Notes: a model not told the origin generated them from the letters alone. A stretch of 64,000 nt of DNA from Prorocentrum cordatum (GCA_963575745.1 CAUYUJ010019254.1:117501-181500), one strand, 5' to 3'. Shown: positions 10,801 through 22,333, counted from the first letter of the stretch. Translations and numbers: made by a program.

Positions 10801-11324
10801 TCGTAGCCGTCGGCACAGGAGGAGAAGGAAGGGAGGAGGAGGTATCCGCCGACCCTGTCGGCGTGTGTGGGGTGTCTGTCCCGTCCCGTCGACGGGGGGC
10901 CTTGTTTCGTCCCCTCCTTCCAATCCTCCTCTCCCGTCGGGGGAGAGAGAGAGAGAGAGAGAGAGATAGAGAGCACCCTTTTCCGTTCGGGGAACGGGTT
11001 CGCAGCTTGAGGGAATGCCATCCACGTCCTCATTACGTCAAAGGGAAGCCCCTTCCCTTTGTCCCTTGCCCGGCGGGGGGGGGGGGGAGGTCCCTTGGGG
11101 GGGGGCTTAGATTCGCATCACCTCTGGGGGTCCTCCTCTCCCACGCCGGTCCTTCTCCGGCGCGCCAGTCCTCCTCGGGTCCTCCTCCCCAGGTGGGGAG
11201 GAATCCCAGGAGGGGGAGGGGAGTCAGATAATTTCGCATCCGTCTTTGGGGGTCCTTCTGCCCCTCCCCATCCCCTCTCCCACGCCGGTCCTCCTCAGGT
11301 CCTCCTCCCCAGGGGGGGGGGGCC
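10801..11324. other. Low-complexity spacer, no gene
   Basis: Contains a GA run (about 10940-10970), poly-G at 11075-11105 and three short related blocks with cctctcccacgccggtcct and ggtcctcctccccagg around 11140-11320. Confidence 0.6.
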
Positions 11325-11470
11325 ATGGAGGAGTCCTTTTCCTCCTCCTTCTCCTCCTCCTCCTTGTCTCCGCCTCCTCCTCCTCCTCTCCTCCTCCTTC
11401 TCCTCCTCCTCCTCCTCCTCCTCCTCCTCCTCCTCCTCCTCCTCCTCCTCCTCCTCCTCCTCCTCCCCCT
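11325..11470. repeat. CCT microsatellite
   Basis: Near-perfect CCT run on the plus strand. Confidence 0.9.
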
Positions 11471-11491
11471 CCTGGTCGTCGTCGATGTCTT

Positions 11492-11535
11492 TCAGGGTCG
11501 GTGGCACCGGCCGTCAGACCTTCACAAGAAGGGAT
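11492..11535. repeat. Repeat family D copy (cagggtcggnggcaccggccg)
   Basis: One of four similar ~45-bp words, three of them immediately downstream of a CCT tract (others 17693, 27112, 27940). Confidence 0.6.
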
Positions 11536-11729
11536 GAGAAAAGGAAGGAGGAAGGGAGGAGGGAAACAGGAGAGGGGGGTGCGAGATTGATTCCGTGCAA
11601 GACCTGCCGACAAAGATGCAGCACTGCATTGGCCGAAAACAACCAGTTTAGAACAAGGGTACACTGGTGAGTACAGTCAGCGCGGACGCCCAGGAACTCT
11701 GAAAGCAGTGCAAAAACACCCCAGCGACT
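11536..11729. other. Spacer between CCT and AGG tracts
   Basis: No motif. Confidence 0.4.
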
Positions 11730-11950
11730 GAGCGGGAGGAGGAGGGGGAGGAGGAGGGGGAGGAGGAGGGAGGAGGGAGAGGAGGAGGAGGAGGAGGAGG
11801 AGGAGGAGGAGGAGGAGGAGGAGGAGGAGGAACAGGAGGAGGAGGAGGAGGAGGATGAGGAGGAGGGAGGAGGGAGGAGGGAGGAGGGAGGAGGGAGGGA
11901 GGAGGAGGAGAAGGAGGAGGAGGAGGAGGAGACGCAGAAAGGAGAAGCGG
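11730..11950. repeat. AGG microsatellite
   Basis: AGG/GGAGGG purine tract on the plus strand. Confidence 0.9.
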
Positions 11951-12751
11951 CTGTGGAGCACGGCCGCAATGCTGCCTGCGTTGAGCACAGTGAAAGTGTC
12001 AGAACGCAGGGAGGCTCCTGGTCCTTTTGGATGGAGGCCCCCCCCTGCTAACTGTTTGCCTTCTGCTGCCCCGTCCTCCTGGCCATTTGGGGTGTTTGCA
12101 TTTTGTTGCCCCGTCCTTCTCCTCTCCCTCCTCTTCCTTGCAGTGCAGGCTGTGTTGAGCTTCTTTTCCCGCCCACGCGCTGGACGGAGTATGGCTCTTG
12201 CGTTGCGTTGCCCCCTGCTGATTCAATTCAAACTATCCTGGTTTCATTTGCTCTCGATTCTTCCGGGATCGAGCCGAAGACACATCCACTGCCCACTCAA
12301 CGCTACAAGGCAAGCGCCAGGATAATTACATGTGCAAGCTGCGCAAACGGCCTCGAGGGAGTCGCTGGAACAGTAAAACACAAAACCGTTGTGGTTAGGA
12401 CCCCCAAGGTCTGAGCATCAGTCAAGAGGGATCGCTTGCAGTGGCCAGGGGGGGGCTCGATGTGGCCAGCACCCCGGGACGTACGCAAACAAGCCTGGCA
12501 TAACCCAAAACGCTGAGGACCGTGGTCCGTGGATTGTGATCGCTGCCTCCTCTCAACAAGGCTGGACGAGGGCACGCCGGAGAGGTCGCACTTGGGCGAC
12601 AAAAGCGAAAGGTCGGCAGCAGTGCGGCAAACCACATTGGCACTCCTGGTGGCGGCATCGATGGCTTCCAACTCAGCCGAGGAGAAGTTGGAGTTACGAG
12701 TCCGAGTGAGGAGAAGAAGGAACAGATCGGCAAACCTGCGCTGGAGTTGAT
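11951..12751. other. Unassigned sequence with weak coding-like frames
   Basis: The minus strand is open from about 12671 to 12303 and contains NFSSAELEAIDAAT, faintly like the SNFS segment of aldo-keto reductases. The plus strand around 12661 starts MASNSAEEKLE. Neither reading is long or conserved enough to call a gene. Confidence 0.3.
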
Positions 12752-13294
12752 GGAGGAGGCATTTTCACGTTACTTGGTTCAGCTGTTTCTGCTCCAGACT
12801 CCCAGGCGGTCGCGATCATAGGCCAAAGCACGGAGGACCATTTTGGCAGTGTGTCCGTGGCGATCTACATGGCGATGGTGAGCCTTGTGACCATCGCCGT
12901 GATCAGTCTCAGCTAGAAAGTTGGCGAATTTCTAGATCGCAAGTTACAGCCTGTAAACGAGGACACCTCGAAGTGCGTGAAAGATGCAGCTACAAAATAC
13001 AGCCTCAAGGACGTGATTCAGATTCCCGAGGTCGAGGATATTGTCGAGAAGTAGCTGCTATCAGTGTTCACGGCGATGACCATAGATGAAGGGCGGGAGT
13101 ACCTACGCAGGAGGAAGTTGACCCGACCCTATTCACACAACACTAAGATCCAGATCGCGGAGCTCTGTGTGCGAGGAGCTATGATTCAGATCAAGTGTGG
13201 CATGACTGACAATCTGTATGGATTTCTGGAGGATTGGCTGCCAGTCTCGGTCACTCGCGGCAAGTACTGTCATTTTTCATTTGACGTGTCCTGA
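12752..13294 (+). pseudogene. Unknown membrane-segment ORF with two in-frame TAG codons
   Basis: One frame (open from just after a TGA at 12707) runs to a TGA at 13292-13294 and is broken only by TAG, at 12914-12916 and 13052-13054. It encodes a hydrophobic segment (VAIYMAMVSLVTIAVISLS) able to span a membrane, then a charged region (KVGEFLDRKLQPVNED, KYSLKDVIQIPEVEDIVEK) and, after the second TAG, a basic C-terminal part with REYLRRRKLTRPYS and a CVRGAMIQIKCG pair of Cys. No known domain recognised. The upstream ATG at 12661 is in another frame, so the start is uncertain. Confidence 0.4.
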
Positions 13295-13769
13295 CTTGGC
13301 TGCTACTGCATATGGACCCGAGGAGGAGTCAAGGAAGCATGATATTTGATGGGAGACGTGAGTGGGGTTGAGCGCTCAGTGCTTTTGTCTTGTTACATGC
13401 GCGTTTGGTGCATGACAGTTGAACTGTAGCAAGCCGTATTGGCTCAGTGTATGTTGAAGAAGGAAAGCATCCTGACCCCTCTCGGAGCATCCGCGGATCC
13501 CAGCTCCGCTACACAACATGATAACACGTTTTTCAATCAAAGTGCTTGCACAGACTTTATCAACACATAGTTAAACAAACATCAAAAAGGGTTCCCTGAC
13601 CTTTTTTGTGTGTGTGTGTGTGACTATGTTTACCTATTCCTCCTGTGGAGGGAGATGCCCGACTTTACATTAGATGCACACCACCACCTGCCCTGTCCAA
13701 ACCCACCCTCGTCGCAAGACTGTGCCCTAGTGCCCGCCCAGCCCAGGCCAGGAGGGGCGCGTGGTCATG
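13295..13769. other. No recognisable gene
   Basis: AT-richer spacer with a short GT run near 13607-13622. Confidence 0.45.
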
Positions 13770-13955
13770 GGTCGAAGGCGGAGGAGGAGGAGGAGGAGGA
13801 GGAGGGAGAAGGAGGGAGGAGGAGCAGGAGGGAGGAGGAGGAGGAGGGAGGAGCAGGAGGGAGGAGCAGGAGGGAGGAGGAGGAGGAGGGAGGAGGGAGG
13901 AGGGAGGAGGAGGAGGAGGAGGAGGAGGAGGAGGAGGAGGAGGAGGAGGAGGTCT
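13770..13955. repeat. AGG microsatellite
   Basis: GGAGGA purine tract with GGAGCAGGAGG interruptions. Confidence 0.9.
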
Positions 13956-14404
13956 GGCGGCGGTGCATGGCCGTCGGCATCCGAGCGAAGCGCCCGCCCC
14001 GAGGCCCTCAGACCCTGGGGGCCCGCGGGCGGCGGAGCTGTGCTCGGGCCCCTCCGCCGCGTGGACTTCTGCTCGCGCCGTGGGCCCGCTCTTCGGCCTG
14101 CGAGCGCCTGGAGGCCCGACGGCGGCGCTCACGGCCCGCCAGAACCTGCGAGCACCTGGCCCCGACGAAGGCGCTCACGACGACGCTCACGACGCCCTTT
14201 TTCCTGCGAGCACCTGGGGCCCGAAGGGGGCCTGCCGGGGGGGAGGCCAAGGACGAGATGCCGACGACGACGCCCACGGCCCCCCAAACTCGCGGCCTCT
14301 CCTGGAGCCCGCCCTGCCCTGGCGCCTTGTCCGGGATCGCCTCCGCCACGTCGGCCCAGGAGATGCCCATGGCGCTCGACGCCGCGGCGCACGACCTCAT
14401 CGGG
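13956..14404. other. GC-rich unassigned segment
   Basis: Very GC-rich. Several long frames exist on both strands, as expected of such composition; no domain. Confidence 0.4.
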
Positions 14405-14407
14405 GTT

Positions 14408-14470
<63 letters not shown>
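14405..14470. repeat. GTC microsatellite
   Basis: Perfect GTC/CGT triplets on the plus strand. Confidence 0.9.
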
Positions 14471-14473
<3 letters not shown>

Positions 14474-15235
14474 CAGATGGTTTAGGCCGCGCGAGCCGGG
14501 GTCACGCGGGTCGTGGGGGGAAGCGTCTGGGCGGAGGGAGGGAAGGAGGAAGAAACCGAGAAGGACGGGAGAGCCGGGGAAGCGCGTTTGAGGAGGGAGG
14601 GGGGGGGGAGAGCGAAAGAAGCAGAGGAGGATGGAATTGTATCGCAGCACGAGCTGTCCTCTCTCTCTCTCTCTCTCTCCCTCGAGCTCCGCCGTTGGTC
14701 CCCCTCCCCTCGATGACGGGGGCCCTGTCCTGGTCTGAAGCCGACGGCGATGCTGCAGGAGCAGGAGGAGAATCATGATCAAGCTCGTGGAGCCCTGCCG
14801 AGGAAAGGAATCACAGAGCTTCATACCGGGCCGATCACCACGCCACATTTGGGAGCAGCAGGACGAGCAGCACGAAGAGGAGGGAGGCCAAAGGGGGCCG
14901 CAGCGAGGCCAGGGCCGCTAGGCGCGCCGCGCGTGTTGGTAAAAGTCCAGCTTGTCCACCTCCGCGGCGTGGCGTTTTTTTGGGGGGGGCGAAGAGGGGC
15001 GGCACGTTCCTGCTCCTGCACCTGCCCCCTCTGCTGCTGCGGCTGCTGCTTTAACCCCCACCTCCTGCTCCTGCTCCTGCGCCTGCGCCAGCTCCTGCCG
15101 TTCCTGTTCTTCTGCTGCCCCCGTCGGTCCTCCTGCAGGAGAAGCAGGAACAGGATGAGCAAAGGCAGCAGGAATAACGACTGTGGGAACGGCAGACACA
15201 GCAGGAGCAGGAGCAGGAGCAGGGCGGCCCGACAC
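14471..15235. other. GC-rich unassigned segment with a CT run
   Basis: CT dinucleotide run at 14660-14680 and GCAGGAG/CTCCTGC words around 15010-15220. No gene recognised. Confidence 0.45.
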
Positions 15236-15400
15236 CACCACGCCGCCCCCTCCCCTCCCCCCTCCCCTGTCCCCTTGCCCCTGCCCCCCGCCCCCCCCCC
15301 CCCGCCCCCCCCCCTGTCCCTTCGTCCTCCCCTGCCCCCCTTCTCCTTGCTGCCCCCCCTTCCCACCCCTTCCCACCCCCCCCGTCCCCCTCGGCACAGC
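15236..15400. repeat. Poly-C/CCT pyrimidine tract
   Basis: C-rich pyrimidine tract just downstream, in minus-strand sense, of the last AKR exon seen. Confidence 0.8.
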
Positions 15401-15454
15401 ACGGGCGGCGGCGGCGCTGCTCGGCGCGCCGGCGATGCGCGCCGGTGCGGCGCG

Positions 15455-15561
15455 CGGGCCGCCTCGGCCAGGTCCTCGGCCGAGAGGCCCTCCCCAGACA
15501 CCGCCGCGGCGTTGGCGGCGATGCGCGCGGGCGCGGCGCTCTTGGGGATGGCCACTAGGCC
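15455..15561 (-). CDS. Aldo-keto reductase exon (IPKS segment)
   Basis: Minus-strand translation begins GLVAIPKSAAPARIAANAAA and continues to GLSAEDLAEAA. This is the family segment that binds the NADPH 2'-phosphate and adenine (IPKS, then R and N), followed by the helix before the C-terminal loop. The acceptor CGCAG lies directly before the GGC codon at 15561. Joined to the exon at 26267 it gives VVQQ followed by GLVAIPKS, the family's normal wording, in phase 0. The exon's 3' end is not fixed: translation past about 15455 loses family character, so a donor or a diverged end lies there. Upstream is a 10.7-kb intron full of repeats. Confidence 0.75.
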
Positions 15562-15776
15562 CTGCGGGCCCCTCTCCGCGTCGCGGCCCTCCTTCGAGCA
15601 GGAGATCGACTGCACAATTGATGTACCACAAACTTAAAAACTTAAATTATCCCGGCAAAGCAACCTAACAGCGATGTGTAGGAGCATATCTGGAAGCATT
15701 CCCCTTAAGATTCAGATGAGAACCCAGTTGTAGAATTCTGCTGTTCTCGCAGTCGTAGTCGCATTCGCGATGACAG

Positions 15777-16913
15777 TCGCAGTGGCAACGGCAATCGCAG
15801 TCACAGCCTCAGCCTCAGCCTGCCTCAGCCTCAGCCTCAGCCTGCCTCAGCCTCAGCCTGCCTCAGCCTCAGCCTCAGCCTGCTTCAGCCTCAGCCTCAG
15901 TCTGCCTTCAGCCTCGGCCTCAGCCTCAGCCTGCCTCAGCCTCAGCCTGCATCAGACTCAGCCTCAGCCTCAGCCTGCCTCAGCATCAGCCTGCCTCAGC
16001 CTCAGCCTCAGCCTGCCTCAGCCTCAGCCTCAGCCTGCTTCAGCCTCAGCCTCAGTCTGCCGTCGGCCTCGGCCTCAGCCTCAGCCTGCCTCACCCTCAG
16101 CCTGCATCAGCCTCAGCCTCAGCCACAGCCTGCCTCAGCTCAGCCTCAGCCTCAGCCTCAGCCTCAGCCTGCCTCAGCCTCAGCCTCAGCCTCAGCCTCA
16201 GCCTCCTGCCTGCTCAGCCTCAGCCTCAGCCTCAGCCTGCATCAGCCTCGGCCTCAGCCTCAGCCTGCCTCAGCCTCAGCCTGCATCAGCCTCAGCCTCA
16301 GCCTCAGCTGCCTCAGCATCAGCCTTCAGCCTCAGCCTCAGCCTGCCTCAGCCTCAGCCTCAGCCTGCTTCAGCCTCAGCCTCAGTCTGCCTTCAGCCTC
16401 GCCTGCCTCAGCCTCAGCCTGCCTCAGCCTCACCCTGCATCAGCCTCAGCCTCAGCCTCAGCCTGCCTCAGCCTCAGCCTCAGCCTGCCTCTGCCTCAGC
16501 CTCAGCCTGCTTCAGCCTCAGCCTCAGTCTGCCTTCAGCCTCGGCCTCAGCCTCAGCCTGCCTCAGCCTCAGCCTGCATCCGCCTCAGCCTCAGCCTCAG
16601 CCTGCCTCAGCTCAGCCTGCCTCAGCCTCAGCCTCAGCCTGCCTCAGCCTCAGCCTCAGCCTGCTTCAGCCTCAGCCTCAGTCTGCCTTCAGCCTCGGCC
16701 TCAGCCTCAGCCTGCCTCAGCCTCAGCCTGCATCAGCCTCAGCCTCAGCCTCAGCCTGCCTCAGCATCAGCCTGCCTCAGCCTCAGCCTCAGCCTGCCTC
16801 AGCCTCAGCCTCAGCCTGCTTCAGCCTCAGCCTCAGTCTGCCTTCAGCCTCGGCCTCAGCCTCAGCCTGCCTCAGCCTCAGCCTGCCTCAGCCTCAGCCT
16901 CAGCCTGCCTCAG
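15777..16913. repeat. CAGCCT hexanucleotide array, about 1.1 kb
   Basis: CAGCCT units broken at intervals by CAGCCTG, giving a higher-order pattern in which longer blocks recur (for example ctgcttcagcctcagcctca). One frame stays open across the array and the next one because units are multiples or near-multiples of three; the Ser/Leu/Pro/Gln product is not a credible protein. Confidence 0.9.
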
Positions 16914-17278
16914 CATTCAAAATGTGGCCCGGGAATGGAGTTCTGGGAACTCGAAGAACACGAAGTGGCCTACAGTTGGCTCCGGGCATTCAAAATCATG
17001 CCCAGGAATGGAGTTCTGGGAACTCGAAGACCACGAAGTGGCCTACAGTTGGCTCCGGGCATTCAAAATCATGCCCAGGAATGGAGTTCTGGGAACTCGA
17101 AGACCACGAAGTGGCCTACAGTTGGCTCCGGGCATTCAAAATGTGGCCCGGGAATGGTGTTCTGGGAACACGAAGAACACGAAGTGGCCCACGGTTAACT
17201 CCGGGCATTCAAAATCATGCCCAGGAATGGAGCTCTGGGAACTCGAAGACCACAAAGTGCGTTACTGTTTGCTTAAAA
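16914..17278. repeat. Five tandem 73-bp units
   Basis: cattcaaaat begins units at 16914, 16987, 17060, 17133 and 17206, spaced exactly 73 bp. Each contains ggaatggagttctggga or a close variant. Directly abuts the CAGCCT array. Confidence 0.9.
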
Positions 17279-17584
17279 CGAGTTCCCCGGCATCCCCCCG
17301 GCATCCTCCCCCGGATCGCGCCCAGACCCCCCTGGGGCGTCATGATGCTCTCTTTTGACCCTGCTAGAAACCTATCAGTCTTCGCTGTGAGGTAAATAGT
17401 CGTCGAATCGGCGGAGGCTGCTTAGAAGCTTCGTAGACCTACGAACATTTCTGCGCGCTTTCTCGTGGATTGCGACGAGGATATGAATCGTGAAATGAAC
17501 CAGCTTTGTAGTCGCTCCCCTACAAGTTGCCTTCCAGACGCCCCCGAGAGGTCAACCACGAGATCCCAACCAACATCCATAAGG
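17279..17584. other. No recognisable gene
   Basis: Unique-looking spacer. The word ctttgtagtcgctcccc at 17502 recurs in similar form at 17740. Confidence 0.4.
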
Positions 17585-17733
17585 CCTCCTCCTCCTCCTC
17601 CCCCTTCACCCTTCCTCCTCCTACTCCCTTCCGCCTCCTCCTCCTCCTCCTCCTCCTCCTGCCCCCCCCCCTCGTGTTGTCTTTCGTCATCTTCAGGGTC
17701 GGCGGCAACGGCCGTAAGGCCTTCGCAATAAAC
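17585..17733. repeat. CCT tract followed by repeat family D copy
   Basis: Pyrimidine tract 17585-17680, then cagggtcggcggcaacggcc at 17693-17712 running on to aaggccttcgcaata. Confidence 0.75.
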
Positions 17734-18339
17734 CAGCTCTGTAGTCGCTCCCCGACTCGACTCCTCCCCCGCCCCGTGCACTCCGGCTGTCCCCCGCCCA
17801 CTCCCCCGCCCTCCTGCCGGCAGCAAGGGGGCCACGAGGAGGAACGGGGGCGGCTGGCCTCTCTCGCCTCATAATGCCGCCGCCCGAGGGTGTTCCGCAG
17901 CGGAGGGCCTTGCTTTCGAGGGGTCTTGCTGGCAGTGGGTGGTGCGGGTGATCCCCCGCTCTCCCCCTTCCCCTTCCCCCGATCTCCCGCCCCCCCCCCC
18001 CCTCCCCCCTTCCCCCCTCCCCTTTCTCCCCTCGGTTCGCCCCCCCTCGTTTTCCCGCTGTCCCTCGCCGTCGACTGTCCCGTTTCGGCGCCTCTCGAAG
18101 GGCGCCACGGGGCCTCCACGAGAATGGGTGGGCAAGGGCCTTTCCCCCCCTCCCGCCTTCTTCTAAATCCCTTCACCCCTCGGCCTCTTTTTGTAGTTCT
18201 CCTTCGCACCTTTCCTCCTACAGCCCCCCCCCTCTTTCCAACAGGCCGTGGGGGCGCACGCCAGCGGCATCGCCTCCTCTCCTGCCCCTGCCTCCCGACC
18301 TCCCGACCCCCCCCCCCTCCATCATCCCCACTCCTCATT
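17734..18339. other. C/T-rich spacer
   Basis: Pyrimidine-rich, poly-C runs near 17990-18010 and 18306-18316; no gene. Confidence 0.45.
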
Positions 18340-18545
18340 GCTTCCGTACATACACAAACATCTACACACATCTACACACATCTACGCACACGCGCACATG
18401 CGCACATGCGCACATGCGCACACGTGCACATGCGCACACGTGCACACACAACCAAACACACACATTCACGCACAAACGCATTCACACACATTCCCCTTCA
18501 CGCACATACGCACAAATACACACATCGATACGTGCGCACACGTAC
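18340..18545. repeat. CA-rich microsatellite
   Basis: ACACA/CGCACATG words in imperfect array. Confidence 0.85.
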
Positions 18546-19512
18546 GTCTCTACGAGACCGCGCCTGGGCGCGCGCGGATCGCGCGCTCGGGCTCTGGCGA
18601 GAGGGAGCAAGGGGGGGAGGAGCCGTGGAGGAAGGAGGGGAACGAGGAGGGGAGCGGCCAGGGAGGCCAGGGGGCGGTGCCCGACTCGCCGACTCCCCAC
18701 GGCGAGCACTGCTCCACGGCTGGCTCGGAGACGCTCTGGGAAGCCTGCGGCAAAGGTCGACCAAAGCAGTGTGTTCCGTGTTCGTGTTGTTGTCGGTTTC
18801 CCTCGTCATGCCTCCAGTCCGCCTTCGCTGCACGACGTAGCCGAACGGTCGACCCCTGCTCCACCGCTGGCTCTGGGAAGCGCTGGGAGGCCTGCGGGGC
18901 CGTCTCGGGGGGGCAGACGGACTCGGAGGCATATCGAGGACATCTCGGGGGCCAAGGAGGAGTATGTCGGGCCGTCCTCGGACCAGAAAGCAATGGGGGT
19001 GTCCTGGCGGCCTCGTGGGGACCCATCGAGAGCGTAGGGGTCTACCTTGGCGGAGGGCCGTGGAGTCGTGGAGGCTTCTGGAAGGGTCGTCGTGGCCTCT
19101 TGAACGCAAAGTGGTTCCTGAAGCTCTCCCGGCAATGCCTTGGGGCCATCAAACGCATCGTAATACAAATCAGCGCGAAGCACAACCAGAAACGGGAAAC
19201 AACGCAACTGGGAAACATGTCGGGGCATTGGATGGCAAGTTTGCATCCTCTTGGGCTTCTTGGGGTCGGGTTTCGGGCCTAGTGGGGCCTCCCTTGAGTT
19301 CTTGGGGCGCCTGCTGGGGGCCGCTTGGCGGGGGAGCAGCCCTTTTCGAAAGCGCGCAGCTAAGACGGCAAGAGCCGATTGATAACTTGACGAGCGCCAC
19401 TCAGCGGAGAATTCCATCAAATCTCATCCTCCTCGGTCGTGCGCTGACAGAAGCGTCCGCGGCAAAAGGAGGCCGAGAAGGAGGGACGAGAAGAAAGAGG
19501 AACAGTGGATGG
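18546..19512. other. GC-rich unassigned sequence
   Basis: Two related stretches, about 18700-18755 and 18845-18900 (ctgctccac, ggctgg/cgctggctc, ggcctgcgg), suggest an old duplication. No gene recognised. Confidence 0.4.
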
Positions 19513-19640
19513 GAGGAGGAAGAGGAGGAGGAGGAGGAGGAGGAGGAGGAGGAGGAGGAGGAGGAGGAGGAGGAGGAGGAGGAGGAGGAGGAGGAGGAGG
19601 AGGAGGAGGAGGAGGAGGAGGAGGAGGAGGAGAAGGAGGA
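19513..19640. repeat. AGG microsatellite
   Basis: Near-perfect GGA triplets. Confidence 0.95.
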
Positions 19641-20413
19641 AAAGGAGGAGAAGCACGCAAGCAAGACCTGGGCAGCCGTAGTCCTCCGCTGTCTGGCCCA
19701 CCTCAGCTGGGTGAGAATTCTAGCCACGAAAATTGTTGTTGGTGTGATCCATGCGCTACTCGGGCAGGCCTGCGGGACCTTATAGCCCATCTCTCGGACC
19801 TTCAAAGCCCGCGTTAGCACAAAGGCGCACCGCATTCGTTCAGCTCAGTAAGCGCTGAGGCTTAGAGCACTTGGGCCCATGACCTCAACCTCGGGGCTGA
19901 CGGGTGCGGGGGGAGGCTCCAGGGAACTGCCTCTAAAGAAGCAAAAGCAGTGCAGCAACCTCTGGGGGTCGCGCCCAAGTTCGCGGTGCGGGCGCCTCCG
20001 TGCTACTTAGTCGATCCCTCCCACTCCCCTTCAAACTCCACTCCCCCCCCCGGTCCTCTACTCGGACTTAAGCAGCTGTCAGGCTTGGAAAATAAACCCA
20101 AGTGTATTTTTCACATCTCAACTGACTGTCACAGACTCAGGTGAGAAGCGAGCTGTTGGTGCCGATCTTCTCGCTATGGACTGCTCTACAAATCCGTGGC
20201 ATCAGCTTGATCAACGCATGACGCGTAGGCTGGGCACTCAGAAGTCCAAGGGTCTCGCGGGCCAAAAGAGCCTGGACCAGAGCACGAGACACCTCAGATG
20301 GCAGCGCTGCTCCCTCGCCTCAGAGCCCAAGATCCCACCCGCTCCTCGTAGGCGACTTGCCTCCGAGCAAAGGTGGCCCCGTGAAGCCCGAAAGGGAACC
20401 GGAGAAGGGGCAC

Positions 20414-20447
<34 letters not shown>

Positions 20448-20640
20448 AGGCAAGCTATGACGATAGCCACATTCTATGGAAGAGAAACTAATCCATTCCA
20501 TTTCATGCCAACGAGACTCCATCTCCGTCCGTACTGCTGCGATTGAATAGTAATGATAATAATAATAACCCAATCCCCCCCTCTCAAAGGCGCAAGGCAC
20601 TGGGCCCAGAACATGAAGGCCAAGCCACCGATGAGGGGGG
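19641..20640. other. Unassigned, with CT run
   Basis: CT dinucleotides at 20416-20449 and a short AAT run near 20550-20570. No gene recognised. Confidence 0.45.
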
Positions 20641-20647
20641 GCACTGA

Positions 20648-22333
20648 TCAGTCGGCTCTCTGACGCTTCAGGTCACGAAGTAGTGCTTTCGCTCTCTCGC
20701 TCCCCGCGCTGGCCATCCTTCTGAGTCCAGCTACATCGATTGTTCCTGCACCGAGGCCTGCGCTGCCCTCTCCAGCTCCTGGCAGTGGACCCCCGAGCTT
20801 CACGACGCCGCCTGTTGCCATCAGGCCTTTGATTATGTGCAAGCGTAGCTCTGCGACCGTCACCTTGGGTATCTCGCTCTGGTCCCCCGTCTTCTTTTGG
20901 TATCGCTGCAGCAGCTGAGGTCTCATGAACGAGCTGATCGCGATCGGGCTCAGCATGATGTGTAGCTTCGCTTGGTCTGCCTTCTGATTGCCCTCGTTGA
21001 AGGTCTTCTTGATGCGGAAGTAGCGCACCAGGTCGATCATCCCCGCCCTGTCCATCACCGTCATCAACTTTGCGAACGGATCGAGGGTCGCCTTGGTATC
21101 TCCTGGCAAGGCCTGCATCTTCACGAGCGTGGGAATAATGAACCCGGAGATGTGCAGGTGCGGCGGACCGAGATCTTTGCGCCCTTCGTCCGTGGTCAGT
21201 CCGCGGTACTGTTGTCCCATCCTCAGTCCGTCCGATACCACTTTGTGGGTCAGCTGGAGCAACAAGCAGTCCCACAGCGCCCCCATCAGAATGCGCAGCA
21301 CCTGGGTGTTGTTGAGGGTGAGCTTCTGCACTGTGAAGACTCGCTCCGGCAGCGCGGCGTCCACATCGTCGTCTGAGCCAGCACCACCCCCCTTGCCACG
21401 GGGTCACTTGAACCTGCGTCCTGCGCGCCCCGGTGCTCTTGCCGCCGCCGCTGGGCCGGCTGCCCCCTGAGGCGGTAGGCCGATCATCCACTGGGACATC
21501 TTCTGCTGGCCCTGCTGCGCGCTGCTTGACGTGATCTAAGTGCTGAGAAAGTTCTGGAACAGTGTGGTGACACAAGGTACACGTATAAGATGGTGCCGCC
21601 ACGGGCGTGAGCTCGAACGAAACGGCTCTGGTCAGAAATCGCATCGGGCTCGTTCGTGACATTGTCCATGCGTGCCTTACACAATTCGTTCTTGATGCGA
21701 ACACTCTGCGGCACCATGGACACACGTTTATCGTCGTAACCATCGAATACAGCTCTCGCATTTTGTGCGTCTTGTTCAAGTGGACCGTCAATGCCCTCAT
21801 TGCTGTAAACACACTCCCGCAAACTTCTCACTCTGGCGTTTCGTGCGTGCAAACATACTCGGGCATGTCCTCCTCCCCCTTTCACATATTCGTTCCCACC
21901 GTAGGCCTCCTCCTTCTCCTCCGACTCGTAGTGCCTGTCGAATAAGTGCCTGATATGCTGGGGCCGTGTCTTGAAGAACACATTTCTGTATGCCTCCTCT
22001 GTAAAAAATAGAATAAACTCTCTCTCTTGCATGCCGTGCCTGCGCAAACTGCGACGCGGGATCGATCTTTGCGAAAATCTCCAAGTCGTTCTGGAAGTGT
22101 CGGGCCCATGGGGCGCTGTATTCGTTGAGTTCTCCAGCTGGTCCTAGTCGGGGTCTATCTACTTTGAGGCCCATATGAGTGCTTCCGAAGATCTTTGCCC
22201 GAACCTGGGAGTGCTGCTGGGGGTCCCTGGCCATTTTTTGATACCGCCGAATTCTCTGGATCCTCAACTCGACCGCGGCGCGTGAAACTCTGTGCCGACC
22301 TAGAACCTGCACGTGTGTCTCGCTTCTTTTTTT
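20648..22333 (-). pseudogene. LINE 3' part: RT tail, C2H2 fingers and C-terminal domain
   Basis: Reading 3' to 5' on the minus strand from the C2 insertion: a helical segment SRAAVELRIQRIRRYQKMARD (about 22290-22230) and an IFG/WARHFQNDLEIF segment, corresponding to WLQSM and WAHQFARDLNIF in the plus-strand LINE at 34.8-34.9 kb. Further on are a C2H2-like finger (CPWCRRVF then H, about 21720) and a second pair CTLCHHTV (about 21630). The C-terminal part runs to TGA at 20648 and includes LGPPHLHISGF and PQLLQRYQKKTG. Frameshifts join the pieces. It continues, across C2, into the RT at 23.5-24.8 kb. It lies in the second AKR intron seen, on the same strand. Confidence 0.6.

Noticed and set aside
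9606-11033. Very long minus- and plus-strand frames rich in Asp, Met or Ile
   Set aside because: They are translations of ATC/CGT triplets in three phases; no non-repetitive coding content.
15770-17395. 541-codon protein in the CAGCCT region
   Set aside because: Composition is dictated by the hexamer; no domain outside the arrays.
18546-19282. 344-codon plus-strand frame
   Set aside because: GC-driven; overlaps equally long frames on the other strand and shows no motif.
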